Source of the DNA: Paracoccaceae bacterium
GTDB taxonomy: Bacteria > Pseudomonadota > Alphaproteobacteria > Rhodobacterales > Rhodobacteraceae
DNA length: 64,000 bases
Direction: 5' to 3'
Assembly: GCA_018222585.1 (NCBI GenBank)
Contig: JAAFAB010000003.1
Location: 185,781 to 249,780 of the forward strand
Made by a program: the position numbers and the translations under genes. Under the pieces are notes generated by a model that saw only the letters and a program-made list of their open reading frames with translations, did not search any database and was not told where the DNA came from. This document shows, one piece after another, positions 1 through 8,662 of this stretch; positions within the stretch are counted from its first letter, which is position 1; each line of letters starts with the position of its first letter.

Positions 1-1124
1 AGGGGGATTCGGCCGGTGGCTCGGCCCAGACGGGCCGCGACCGGCGGACCCAGGCCGTGCTGCCCCTGCGCGGCAAGATCCTGAACGTGGAACGGGCCCG
101 CTTCGACCGGATGCTCTCCAGCCAGGAGATCGGCAACCTGGTGATGGCGCTCGGCACCGGCATCGGCCGGGACGAGTTCAACATCGAGAAACTGCGCTAC
201 CACAAGATCGTCATCATGACCGATGCCGATGTCGACGGCGCGCATATCCGCACCCTGCTGCTGACCTTCTTCTATCGCCAGATGCCCGAGCTGATCGAGA
301 AGGGCTATCTCTATATCGCGCAGCCGCCGCTCTACAAGGCCAGCCGGGGCAAGTCCGAGGTCTACCTGAAGGACCAGGCGGCGATGGACGACTACCTGAT
401 CGAACAGGGCACCGACAGCACCCTGCTGCGCCTCGGCGACGGCAGCGAGCTGGCCGGCGAGGACCTGAAGCGCGTGGTGCAGGAAGCCCGGCAGCTGAAG
501 CGCGTGCTGGATGCCTTCCCCACCCATTACCCGCGTCACATCCTGGAGCAGGCCGCCATCGCCGGCGCCTTCGTGCCCGGCGCCGTGGACAGCGACCTGC
601 AGGGCGTGGCCGACCAGGTGGCCACCCGTCTGGACCTGATCGCGCTGGAATACGAACGGGGCTGGCAGGGCCGCATCACCCAGGATCACGGCATCCGCCT
701 GGCCCGCATCCTGCGCGGCGTGGAAGAGGTGCGCACCCTGGACGGCCCGATGCTGCGCTCGGGCGAGGCCCGCAAGACCGGCAGTTTCACCCGGTCGCTG
801 CAGGAGATCTACAACGTGGCCGCGACGCTGGTGCGCAAGGATCGCACCCAGGCGATCTACGGCCCCCTTGGCCTGCTGGCGGCGATCCTGTCGGAGGGCG
901 AGAAGGGCCTCTCCATCCAGCGGTACAAGGGCCTGGGAGAGATGAATCCCGAGCAGCTGTGGGAAACCACGCTTGACCCGGACGCCCGCACCCTGCTGCG
1001 GGTCACCGTCGATGACATGGCCGAGGCGGACGACCTCTTCACCAAGCTCATGGGCGACGTGGTCGAACCGCGCCGCGAGTTCATCCAGCAGAACGCGCTG
1101 AACGTCGAGAACCTGGACTTCTGA
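1..1124 (+). CDS. gyrB: DNA gyrase subunit B, C-terminal part (5' end outside window)
   Basis: This is the 3' part of the ATPase subunit of type IIA topoisomerase, which works with GyrA to supercoil DNA. The open frame runs from base 3, and the ATG at 57 chosen by the ORF track is internal. Visible are the end of the TOPRIM EGDSAGGSA block (GDSAGGSAQTGRDR), the TOPRIM metal motif TDADVDGAHIRTLL, and the C-terminal signature QRYKGLGEMNPEQLW. The ending NALNVENLDF is typical of alphaproteobacterial GyrB rather than ParE. The insert between TOPRIM and the C-terminal signature is of normal length. The gene is cut by the window edge only; nothing suggests a pseudogene. Confidence 0.96.
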   Translation, partial: GDSAGGSAQTGRDRRTQAVLPLRGKILNVERARFDRMLSSQEIGNLVMALGTGIGRDEFNIEKLRYHKIVIMTDADVDGAHIRTLLLTFFYRQMPELIEKGYLYIAQPPLYKASRGKSEVYLKDQAAMDDYLIEQGTDSTLLRLGDGSELAGEDLKRVVQEARQLKRVLDAFPTHYPRHILEQAAIAGAFVPGAVDSDLQGVADQVATRLDLIALEYERGWQGRITQDHGIRLARILRGVEEVRTLDGPMLRSGEARKTGSFTRSLQEIYNVAATLVRKDRTQAIYGPLGLLAAILSEGEKGLSIQRYKGLGEMNPEQLWETTLDPDARTLLRVTVDDMAEADDLFTKLMGDVVEPRREFIQQNALNVENLDF

Positions 1125-1131
1125 ACCGGAA

Positions 1132-1160
1132 GGGGGCCGCGCAGATCCTGCGCGGCCCCC
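1132..1160 (+). terminator. Terminator-like hairpin after gyrB
   Basis: A perfect 13-bp stem (gggggccgcgcag / ctgcgcggccccc) with a 3-nt loop starts 7 bases after the gyrB stop. It lacks a clean T-tract. It lies between convergent genes and could serve both. Confidence 0.75.
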
Positions 1161-1210
1161 CTGTATTCTGCCCCCGCCCCGTCGCCGGGGCAGGACCGGA
1201 CCGCCCCCTA

Positions 1211-2728
1211 TCAGAGCGCGAAGAGATCCCGTTCGACGCCCGCGGCCTCGAACAGGTAGTCCCGGCTCGCCGTCAGCTCGTCGCGGAGACGGGCGATGTC
1301 GTAGCCCACGACCTGCCCCTGCCATTTCTTCGGACGCCCGGCGACCAGCACCGTGTCGACGTTGCTGCGTTCCATCAGGGTCACCACCGCGCCGGCGGCG
1401 TTGTTCAGCGGCGCCACGTTCAGCGCCTCGGCGTCCAGCAGCACGATGTCGGCGGCCTTGCCCGGCGTCAGGCTGCCGGTCACCCCGTCCAGCCTGAGAC
1501 CCTTCGCGCCCTCGATGGTGGCATGGCGCAGCGCATCGGCGCATTGCATCAGGGCCGGATACTCCTCTGCCCCCGACAGCGCCGCCTCGTTGACGAACAT
1601 CCGCTGCAGGGTGATCAGCCCGCGCATCTGGGTGAAGGGATCGGCGGTCATGGTGCATTCCACGTCCGAGGACAGCGAGGTCGACATGCCGAGATCCAGC
1701 GCCTTCTGGATCGGCGGCGTGCCGTGGCGCATGTGCATCTCGATCGGCACTGCCAGAGAGACATGGGCCCCGGCATCCGCCGCCCGCTGCCAGGCCATGT
1801 CGGACATGCCGGTCATGTGGATAAAGATGTTGTCCGCGCCGAACTCTCCCGCCTCGGCGAGCTGATCGAAGGTGCCCGCCATGCCGAAGGTGCCGACGAC
1901 ATGCAGGGCGATCGGCAGGCCCAGCTCGCGCCCGAGGGCCCAGGAGGTCTCGTAGCCCGGCAGGTAGATCTCGCCGCCCATCACCATGGTCAGCAGCTGG
2001 TCGTCCGAGGCGAAATGCTGCTGCTTGATGCGCCGCGCATCCTGCGGGTACCGGGAGCGGTCGCCGTGTCCCTCGAAATAGCCAAAGACGGCGCGCCGAC
2101 CGGCATCGGCCAGGCCCTCGATGGCGGCATCGGAATGCTCGGGGCTGTGATGGATCTGGCTGACATCCATCACCGTCGTCACCCCCGCATCGAGCTGGGC
2201 GATCCCGGCGAAAAGCTCGTTGATGTAGACATCCTCGGGGCGGTAGACCAGCGAGAACTGCTGTAGGATCGTCTCGTAGTAGTTGGTGGCATTCACCGGG
2301 CGCCCGTCGTTGACCAGGATCCCGTGGGCCAACTGGCTGCGCAGGGCGGTCTCGAACTGGTGGTGATGGGTGTCGATAAAGCCCGGCATGACGATCTTGC
2401 CCGCGGCCTCGATCACCGCGGCGTCGGGCGCCTCGATGCGGGCCGCGACTTCGACGATGCGGCCGCCTTCGATCAGCACGTCGCCGGTGGCGAAATTGCC
2501 GACCGCGTCATCCATCGACAGCACCACGCCGCCCCGGATCAGGATCCGGCGCCCGGGCTCTCCCATGCCCTCGGGGATGGTGCTTTCGGCGATGTGCTGC
2601 GCCGTGGCCGAGCTGCCGAGGGTCGCCGTCGCCGCCAGCGCCGCGCCGCCGACCGTGCCGGCCCTCAGGAAGTCGCGCCGCGAGGGGCAGGGCAGTTTGG
2701 GACGTTGGGGATCACATAGTCTGCACAT
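1211..2728 (-). CDS. Tat-exported amidohydrolase of the ATZ/TRZ (chlorohydrolase/deaminase) type
   Basis: This 505-aa metal-dependent hydrolase would hydrolyse or deaminate a ring or amide substrate; the substrate is not identifiable. The N-terminus carries a twin-arginine signal (SRRDFLRAG, then an Ala-rich stretch ending SSATA), which is unusual for this mostly cytosolic family and implies periplasmic action. Metal ligands can be placed: HHH in DTHHHQFE, the later His in ALHVVG and FIHMTG, and Asp in SSDVECT. A C-terminal MPGK-type ending (LTPGKAADIVLLD) is normal for amidohydrolases. The start follows GGAGGAG. It is the last gene of a leftward operon after the dioxygenase and IclR genes. 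Confidence 0.82.
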   Translation of the reverse strand: MCRLCDPQRPKLPCPSRRDFLRAGTVGGAALAATATLGSSATAQHIAESTIPEGMGEPGRRILIRGGVVLSMDDAVGNFATGDVLIEGGRIVEVAARIEAPDAAVIEAAGKIVMPGFIDTHHHQFETALRSQLAHGILVNDGRPVNATNYYETILQQFSLVYRPEDVYINELFAGIAQLDAGVTTVMDVSQIHHSPEHSDAAIEGLADAGRRAVFGYFEGHGDRSRYPQDARRIKQQHFASDDQLLTMVMGGEIYLPGYETSWALGRELGLPIALHVVGTFGMAGTFDQLAEAGEFGADNIFIHMTGMSDMAWQRAADAGAHVSLAVPIEMHMRHGTPPIQKALDLGMSTSLSSDVECTMTADPFTQMRGLITLQRMFVNEAALSGAEEYPALMQCADALRHATIEGAKGLRLDGVTGSLTPGKAADIVLLDAEALNVAPLNNAAGAVVTLMERSNVDTVLVAGRPKKWQGQVVGYDIARLRDELTASRDYLFEAAGVERDLFAL

Positions 2729-2788
2729 GTCTTCTCTCCTCCGGAAATTCCGTGTCAGAACGTGAGCGCCCCCGCGATCCCTGGCGGG

Positions 2789-3592
2789 TCAGGGGGCCAG
2801 GACCGATCCGAGGACCGGATAGCGTGTCAACTGATGGGCGATGTGCGACGCCGTGGCCTGAAGCTCAGGCAGGCGTTCCTCGACCAGCTGCTCGGGGGTC
2901 ACCAGGCCAGTGTAGCCAGAGCTGTTGAGCGCCGCGACGGTATCGCCCTCGGCGTTGCGGATCGGCACCGCGATGGCGGTGATCCCGTAGTCAAGCTGGT
3001 CGACGGTGGTCGCGTAACCGTTCTGGCGCACCTCCTCGATCTGCTCGCCCAGCCGGCAGGGATCGATGCAGGTCTTCGAGGTCAGCGGGGTGGGCTGCAG
3101 GTCGGCCAGCCAGGCCTGTCGCCGGTCTTCCGGCAGTCCGGCCACCAGAACCCGGCCCATCGAGGTCGCGAAGGCCGGGTAGCGCACCCCGACATTGGCC
3201 GAGGCCCGGCGCGCCCGCTGGACCGAGACATGGGCGACGTAGATCACGTCCTGCCCGTCCAGCGTGCCGATCGAGGAGGCGTCGCCGAACTTCTCGATCA
3301 GCGAGCGCAGTTCGGGCTGCAGCACCTCCTCGATCCGGGTCGCGCCGTAGAAGGCCGAGCCCAGCGTCAGGATCCGCGGCGTCAGGTGGAACCGTTTCCC
3401 GTTGCGTCCGATGAACCCGAGATGCTCCAGCGTGATCAGGCTGCGCCTGGCGGCGGCGGGGGACAGGTTCACTGTCTTGGCCACCTCGCTCAGGGTCATC
3501 TCGGGACGGGATCCGTCGAGGCTTTCCAGGATCGCGAGACCCTTGGCCAGGCTGTCGACGAATTCGGACGGTTTTTCAGCGGGATTGGACAA
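2789..3592 (-). CDS. IclR-family transcriptional regulator
   Basis: A 267-aa regulator with an N-terminal winged HTH (LSEVAKTVNLSPAAARRSLITLEHLGF, residues about 34-58) and a C-terminal IclR effector domain (VRYPAFATSMGRVLVAGL, then NGYATTVDQLDYGITAIAVPI). It resembles the PcaR/PobR/CatR branch that controls aromatic catabolism. It sits five bases downstream of the dioxygenase gene in the same leftward operon and probably controls both arms of the island from the 4462-4592 divergent promoter region. The effector is unknown. Confidence 0.93.
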   Translation of the reverse strand: MSNPAEKPSEFVDSLAKGLAILESLDGSRPEMTLSEVAKTVNLSPAAARRSLITLEHLGFIGRNGKRFHLTPRILTLGSAFYGATRIEEVLQPELRSLIEKFGDASSIGTLDGQDVIYVAHVSVQRARRASANVGVRYPAFATSMGRVLVAGLPEDRRQAWLADLQPTPLTSKTCIDPCRLGEQIEEVRQNGYATTVDQLDYGITAIAVPIRNAEGDTVAALNSSGYTGLVTPEQLVEERLPELQATASHIAHQLTRYPVLGSVLAP

Positions 3593-3597
3593 TCGGA

Positions 3598-4461
3598 TCA
3601 GCCTTCCGGGGCAAGCACGAAGTTGAACTCGAAGACCGCGTCGGGCTTCACGTCAAGCGCGTAGTCGAACTGGTCGGCCTTCCGGACCGGCTGCACCTTG
3701 GCGATGAGGGACTTCCGCACCCCGAAGACGGCATCGTTGTCGATGTACTCGGTGTTTTCGAAGAAGACCTCGGTCGTGATGTCGGCCATGCCCGCAGCCC
3801 GCACGATATAGTGCAGATGCGCCGCGCGCCATGCGTGGCGGTTGCCGGCGCGCAGCAGCTCTCCGACCGGGCCGTCGTAGGGCACGGTGTAGGGCTTCGG
3901 CAGCACGGTGGTGTAGTAGTACCGGCCTTCCGAATCGGTGGTGAACTTGCCGCGCAGGTCCATCTTGTCCTGGCCGTGTTCCTGTTCCTGGATCGGGTAG
4001 GTGCCGGTGCCATCGGCCTGCCAGGTGTCGATGATCGCGCCCGGCAGCGGCTTGTGCAGGATGTCGGTGACCTGGCCGTGCACCAGCACGATGGCCCCGT
4101 CGCGGCCCTCGGACAGATCGGCGCCCAGTTTCTTTTCCGGCGCGTCATCCAGGTAGAACGGCCCCAGGTTCGACCCCTCGGTCGCCCCGCCCCGGGTGTT
4201 GATCATGTCGACCAGTGCCGAGAAGCCCAGGACATCGGAAAGCAGAATGAACTCATGCCGCTCGGGGGTAGAGATCTTGCCGCAGTCGTAGAGGAAGTTC
4301 AGCACCCGCATCCATTCGTCGTGGGTGATGCTGTTCTCGCGGGTGAAGTCGTGCAGGTGCTCGATGAGCCCGTGCAGCAGCTGCTCGAACCGGCTGCCCG
4401 GCTCCGTGGCGAAGCTCTCCTTCACCGCATCGGTGATCTTGTACTGGTTGATCTCGCGCAT
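3598..4461 (-). CDS. Intradiol ring-cleavage dioxygenase (hydroxyquinol/catechol 1,2-dioxygenase family)
   Basis: A non-haem Fe(III) dioxygenase of 287 aa that opens a catechol-type ring between the hydroxyls. An N-terminal dioxygenase helical domain (residues about 15-100) is followed by the catalytic beta-sandwich. Candidate iron ligands are Tyr in GTYPIQ, Tyr in GRYYYTTVLPKPY, and the two His of AAHLHYIV. LGPFYLDDAPE resembles hydroxyquinol 1,2-dioxygenases more than classical CatA, but the substrate is an inference. I moved the start from the track position (4515) to the ATG at 4461, which has a GGGAGGA box. No maleylacetate reductase gene is nearby, so the downstream pathway is not classical. 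Confidence 0.87.
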   Translation of the reverse strand: MREINQYKITDAVKESFATEPGSRFEQLLHGLIEHLHDFTRENSITHDEWMRVLNFLYDCGKISTPERHEFILLSDVLGFSALVDMINTRGGATEGSNLGPFYLDDAPEKKLGADLSEGRDGAIVLVHGQVTDILHKPLPGAIIDTWQADGTGTYPIQEQEHGQDKMDLRGKFTTDSEGRYYYTTVLPKPYTVPYDGPVGELLRAGNRHAWRAAHLHYIVRAAGMADITTEVFFENTEYIDNDAVFGVRKSLIAKVQPVRKADQFDYALDVKPDAVFEFNFVLAPEG

Positions 4462-4592
4462 CGTGTCCTCCCTCGGGTCCGTTGCCGGGCCTGTATGTCC
4501 CCCCGCAACAATCATGCTTGACGCGACCCTAATCCGGCCCCTACTCTTTCGGCAAGAGCAAAAAACTTCGCTATGCGAAAAAAGGATACGGA

Positions 4593-5396
4593 ATGCGCAT
4601 CGGGAAACAGGATCAATCCTATACGGCTATCGCGACATCGGACGCAGAGAGCATCACGGTGCGCGGCCTCGATCTGTGCGACGAACTGATCGGGAAAATC
4701 GACTTCACCGACTACTTCTGGCTGCTGGTCCTCGGCGAACGCCCGAGCGCCCCGCAACGCCGCATGATGGATGCCTGTCTTGTCGCCATCGCCGAACACG
4801 GGCTGGTGCCCTCGGTGCAGGCGGCGCGGATGACGCTGGCCGCCGGCCCCGACGCCTGGCAGGGCGCCATGTCGGCCGGGCTGCTCGGCATGGGCAGTGT
4901 CGTGGCGGGTTCCTCCGAGGCGGCCGCCTTCTACCTGCAGGAGGTGCTGGACAAGGCCGAACGCGAGGGCACCGACCTTGAAACCGCCGCCATCGCCAGC
5001 CTGACGGAGCTGAAGGCGGCGAAGAAGAAGGTGCCGGGGCTGGGCCATCCGCAGCACAACTCCGGCGATCCGCGCGCCAATGTCCTGCTGGCCCTGGCCG
5101 ACGAGATCGGCATCAGCGGCAAATATGTCAACTGCCTGCGCATCCTGGGCAAGCACGCCCCCGAGATCACCGGCCGCCCGCTGCCGATCAATGTCTCGGG
5201 CGCGATCCCGGCGACGATCCTCGACGCCGGCTTCCCGCTGCAGGCGGTGAAGGCCGTGCCGCTGCTGGCCCGCGCCGCGGGCCTGTCGGCGCATCTCTAC
5301 GAGGAGAGCCTGCGCTCCATCGGTTTCATCATGTCGAACGTCGCGGACCAGGCCATCACCTACGATGGCGCGGTTTCGTCGAAGCACCAGGACTGA
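4593..5396 (+). CDS. Short citrate-synthase-fold protein, citryl-CoA lyase-like
   Basis: A 267-aa protein of the citrate synthase superfamily without the N-terminal part of true citrate synthases; databases usually call such proteins citryl-CoA lyase. Recognisable blocks are ESITVRGLDLCDELIGKIDF, VPGLGHPQHNSGDPRAN and GRPLPINVSGAIPA. Only the central catalytic His (GLGHPQH) is evident. The usual HGGA His block reads MGSVVAGSSEA, and the catalytic Asp of NVD reads NVS. A C-C lyase or condensing role on a CoA ester is plausible given the adjacent CoA-transferase, but the substrate is unknown. It is the first gene of the rightward operon. Confidence 0.78.
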   Translation: MRIGKQDQSYTAIATSDAESITVRGLDLCDELIGKIDFTDYFWLLVLGERPSAPQRRMMDACLVAIAEHGLVPSVQAARMTLAAGPDAWQGAMSAGLLGMGSVVAGSSEAAAFYLQEVLDKAEREGTDLETAAIASLTELKAAKKKVPGLGHPQHNSGDPRANVLLALADEIGISGKYVNCLRILGKHAPEITGRPLPINVSGAIPATILDAGFPLQAVKAVPLLARAAGLSAHLYEESLRSIGFIMSNVADQAITYDGAVSSKHQD

Positions 5397-5407
5397 GGAG
5401 GCGCCCC

Positions 5408-6553
5408 ATGGTCAAGATCCTGAAAGACGTGCGGGTCGTCGAACTCGGCACCTATATCACCGGCCCCGCCTGCGGGATGCATCTGGCCGATCTCGGCGCC
5501 GATGTGATCAAGGTCGAGCGCCCCGGCACCGGCGACCCGTTCCGGGCGTTCAAGGGCGGGCTCTATTCCCCCCACTACCAGACCTACAACCGCAACAAGC
5601 GCTCCATCGCGCTGGACACCAAGGACAAGGAGGACCTGGAGGTCTTCCATGCCCTGATCGAGACCGCCGACATCTTCATCCAGAACTTCCGGCCCGGCGT
5701 CGCCGAACGCCTCGGCGCGGGCGAGGAGGAGCTGCGGCGGATCAACCCCGGGCTGGTCTACTGCGCCATCTCGGGGCTTGGCGCCACGGGGCCGGCGAAG
5801 GATCGCCCGGTCTATGATTCCGTCGCCCAGGCGGCCAGCGGTTACCTGCGCCTGCTGACCCCGCCCGAGAACCCGCGCGTGATCGGCCCGGCCATCGCCG
5901 ATGCGGTCACCGGGCAATATGCCGCCATGGCCTGTATCGCCGCCCTCTTCGAGCGCGGCCGCAGCGGCACCGGGCGGCGCATCGACATCTCGATGCTGGA
6001 AGCCATGTGCCATTTCAACCTCGACAGCTTCACGCATTACTTCTCGGTCGGCGAGATCATGGGCCCGCTGTCGCGACCGACCGTCTCGCAGAGCTACACC
6101 TTCGAATGCGCCGACGGAAAGTGGATCGCCTTCCACCTTTCCAGCCCCGAGAAGTTCTGGACCGGCCTGCTGGAAGCCACGGGCCAGCAGCAGCTCAACG
6201 AGGATCCGCGCTTCAACCAGCGCCTGCAGCGGATCCAGCACCAGGACGCGCTGATCGCCCACTTCCGCGAGGTCTTCGCCACCCGGCCCCGGGATGAATG
6301 GTGCGACCGGCTGCGCGAGAACGAAGTGCCCTATTCGCCCGCCTACGACAGCTCGGAGGCGCTGGAGGATCCGCAGGCGCAGCACCTGGGCATCAAGGTC
6401 AGCGCCCCGAGCGCCGAGATCGGCACCTTCACCACCGTGCGCCCGCCCTACAACTTCGACGGCCAGGCCGAGACCGATGTCCTGGCGCCGCCGCAACTTG
6501 ACGAACACGGCGCGGAACTGCGCGCCGAGGTCGCCCGGCGCAAGGCCGGGTGA
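5408..6553 (+). CDS. CaiB/BaiF (family III) CoA-transferase
   Basis: A 381-aa family III CoA-transferase, which moves CoA between acyl-CoA and a carboxylic acid through an aspartyl-CoA intermediate. Family blocks seen are the N-terminal VVELGTYITGPACGMHLADLGADVIKVE, NRNKRSIALD, and the catalytic region GRRIDISMLEA, whose Asp is the expected nucleophile. It begins 11 bases after the lyase-like gene behind a GAGGAGG box. It probably activates the ring-cleavage-derived acid for the lyase. Confidence 0.92.
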   Translation: MVKILKDVRVVELGTYITGPACGMHLADLGADVIKVERPGTGDPFRAFKGGLYSPHYQTYNRNKRSIALDTKDKEDLEVFHALIETADIFIQNFRPGVAERLGAGEEELRRINPGLVYCAISGLGATGPAKDRPVYDSVAQAASGYLRLLTPPENPRVIGPAIADAVTGQYAAMACIAALFERGRSGTGRRIDISMLEAMCHFNLDSFTHYFSVGEIMGPLSRPTVSQSYTFECADGKWIAFHLSSPEKFWTGLLEATGQQQLNEDPRFNQRLQRIQHQDALIAHFREVFATRPRDEWCDRLRENEVPYSPAYDSSEALEDPQAQHLGIKVSAPSAEIGTFTTVRPPYNFDGQAETDVLAPPQLDEHGAELRAEVARRKAG

Positions 6554-6578
6554 GCGCCCGACAGAGGGGGGAGCAGCC

Positions 6579-6977
6579 ATGACAGACTTCGTGAAATCCG
6601 TACCCGCAGGGGAGGTGAAGGAGGCCAGCAAGGCCATGCTGCAAAAGCAGCTCTTTGCCATCTTCACCATCCCGGTGAACGGGATGGGTCCCGTCTTCGA
6701 ACACCTCGAAGAGCACCTGGCATTCCAGGTGCAGCTGGAAAAGGACGGCATCCTCTATGCCGCCGGTCCGATGTGGACCGACGATGAGGAAAGCTGGGAA
6801 GGCGAGGGCCTTGTCGTCATCCGCGCGGAGACGCGGGCGGCGGCGATCCGGATCGCGGAAGGCGATCCGATGCACAAAGCGGGCGCGCGGGAATTCCGCG
6901 TGCGCCCGTGGATGATCAACGAGGGCAGCGTGACGCTCCGGCTCGACATGTCGAGCCAGAGCTTCGCGATCGTCTGA
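6579..6977 (+). CDS. YciI-like protein (dimeric alpha-beta barrel fold)
   Basis: A 132-aa small protein with YciI/muconolactone-isomerase-like features (EHLAFQVQLEKDGILYAAGP, then a glutamate-rich turn and AIRIAEGDPMHKAGAREFRVRPW). The His and the GDP-x-H segment are typical of YciI proteins, whose reactions are mostly unknown. A role in isomerising or dehydrating a pathway intermediate is inferred from the operon only. The track ORF is over-extended; the ATG at 6579 has an AGAGGGGGGAG box. Confidence 0.82.
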   Translation: MTDFVKSVPAGEVKEASKAMLQKQLFAIFTIPVNGMGPVFEHLEEHLAFQVQLEKDGILYAAGPMWTDDEESWEGEGLVVIRAETRAAAIRIAEGDPMHKAGAREFRVRPWMINEGSVTLRLDMSSQSFAIV

Positions 6978-7000
6978 CCTTTTCTCAGGGAGGAGAAACT

Positions 7001-8080
7001 ATGAACTTCATGCTACGTACCGCGCTGGTCGGCGCGCTTGCCATGCCTGGCGCGGCGTTCGCCCAGGAGACGATCAACCTGACGGTGGCCTCCAGCCACC
7101 CGACCGTGATTCCCTGGGTGGGGATGATCAAGACGCATTTCATGGCCCGCACGGACGAGATCCTCGCCGAGACCGGCACCTACCAGATCGAGTGGAACGA
7201 AGCCTTCGGCGGCCAGCTCTACAAGGCCAATGCCACGCTGGATTCGGTCGAGCAGGGCATCACGGATATCGGCTGGGTCTTCTCGTTCCTGGAACCGGCC
7301 AAGCTGCCGATGAGCCAGGCGTCGTCCTATGCGCCCTTCACCACCGCCGATGCCTCGCTGCAACTTGAGGTGATGCAAGAACTGTTCGAGACCAACGAGG
7401 CGTTCCGCAACGAGTGGGAACAGTACAACCTCAAGGTTCTCGGCTTCACCGGCACCGACAGCTATGACGTCTACACCAAGGAGCCGATCTCGGGCTTTGC
7501 CGATCTCGACGGCATGAAGCTCTCGGCGCCGGGGGTGCTGGGCAACTGGCTGCGCGGCACCGGTGCCAATGCCGTGGACGGGGCGCTGACCACCTTCTAC
7601 ACCGACATCCAGACCGGCGTTTCGGATGGCGTCCTCTCGCTGGCGCTCGGCGTGCTGCCCGCGAAGATCTACGAGGTCGCGCCTCATATCACCAAGGTCG
7701 ACATGGGCGTCGCCTTCTCCGGTGCCGTGGCGATCAACCGCGACAGCTGGGACATGCTGCCCGAAGAGGTGCAGGAGGCGATGATCGAGGCCGGGGCCTA
7801 CTACACCGAGGCCCACGGGCGCGACCTGAACGAGCGTCACGCCGCCGCGCTTGACGCCATGGTCGCCGCCGGGGCCGAGCAGAGCACCCCCGTCGAGATC
7901 ACCCCGATGAGCCAGGAAGACCGCGAAGCCTGGGTGAATGCCATGCCCAACATCGCCGGCGAATGGGCCGACACGCTGGAAGAGCGCGGGATGCCGGCCC
8001 GGGACTTCATGAAGTCCTACATCGCCGGTGTGCGCGAACGCGGCGGCGAGCCGGTGCGCGCCTGGGACGACGAGCTGTGA
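7001..8080 (+). CDS. TRAP transporter substrate-binding protein (DctP family)
   Basis: A 359-aa periplasmic solute receptor with a signal peptide (MNFMLRTALVGALAMPGAAFA, residues about 1-21). Typical DctP segments are LTVASSHPTVIPW near the N-terminus and the helix-spine region with GLKLSAPG-like DLDGMKLSAPG. DctP proteins usually bind organic acids through a conserved Arg. The track start (6908) overlaps the YciI gene; the ATG at 7001 has an AGGGAGGAG box. It feeds the DctQM permease encoded next, which presumably imports the substrate of this island. Confidence 0.92.
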   Translation: MNFMLRTALVGALAMPGAAFAQETINLTVASSHPTVIPWVGMIKTHFMARTDEILAETGTYQIEWNEAFGGQLYKANATLDSVEQGITDIGWVFSFLEPAKLPMSQASSYAPFTTADASLQLEVMQELFETNEAFRNEWEQYNLKVLGFTGTDSYDVYTKEPISGFADLDGMKLSAPGVLGNWLRGTGANAVDGALTTFYTDIQTGVSDGVLSLALGVLPAKIYEVAPHITKVDMGVAFSGAVAINRDSWDMLPEEVQEAMIEAGAYYTEAHGRDLNERHAAALDAMVAAGAEQSTPVEITPMSQEDREAWVNAMPNIAGEWADTLEERGMPARDFMKSYIAGVRERGGEPVRAWDDEL

Positions 8081-8095
8081 TCGCGGAATCCTGAC

Positions 8096-8662
8096 GTGAG
8101 CGAACAGGCAACACCCTCCAGCGGTGCCGGAGTCCGGCACCGCTCCCTCGCCGCCCGGATCTGGGGCGGCGTGGTCGACGCGCTGGCGGCCTTCGGCACC
8201 GCGCTCATTGCCGGGCTGATGCTGCTGATCTGCGCCGATATCGTCGCGCGCAACGGCATGGGCGCCTCGCTGCCGCTGGTTTCTGAGCTGGGGGCGCTGC
8301 TTCTGGTGATGATCGTCTGCCTGCAGTTCGGCGCCACCATCCGCGCCGACAGGCTGGCCCGCGCCGGGCTGTTCCTGGATCCGCTGCGCACGCGCCACCC
8401 TCGGGCCGGCGCCGCGCTGGAAACGGTCTTCGACCTGGTGGGCGCGGGGATGATCGGGCTGATGGCCTGGGCGACCTACGGCATCCTGGTAACCGACTGG
8501 CAGCGCCAGGAATTCATCGGCACCACCGGGCTTGGCACCCTGCCGACATGGCCCTTCCGGGCCTTCATCCTGCTGGGCCTGACGGTCGCGGCACTGGAAT
8601 TCGTGGCCCGTGCCCTGCGCTCGGCGCGCGCCGCTGCGGGACTTTCGGAGGTGACACGATGA
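8096..8662 (+). CDS. TRAP transporter small permease (DctQ family)
   Basis: A 188-aa four-helix membrane subunit with segments around residues 25-45, 60-80, 105-125 and 145-165. The GTG start at 8096 is supported by the N-terminal length of the family. The stop overlaps the dctM start (ATGA), so the two permease subunits are translationally coupled. Confidence 0.88.
   Translation: MSEQATPSSGAGVRHRSLAARIWGGVVDALAAFGTALIAGLMLLICADIVARNGMGASLPLVSELGALLLVMIVCLQFGATIRADRLARAGLFLDPLRTRHPRAGAALETVFDLVGAGMIGLMAWATYGILVTDWQRQEFIGTTGLGTLPTWPFRAFILLGLTVAALEFVARALRSARAAAGLSEVTR

Noticed and set aside
1353-2719. Plus-strand ORFs opposite the amidohydrolase
   Set aside because: Antisense frames; the minus strand shows a Tat signal and the full amidohydrolase metal site.
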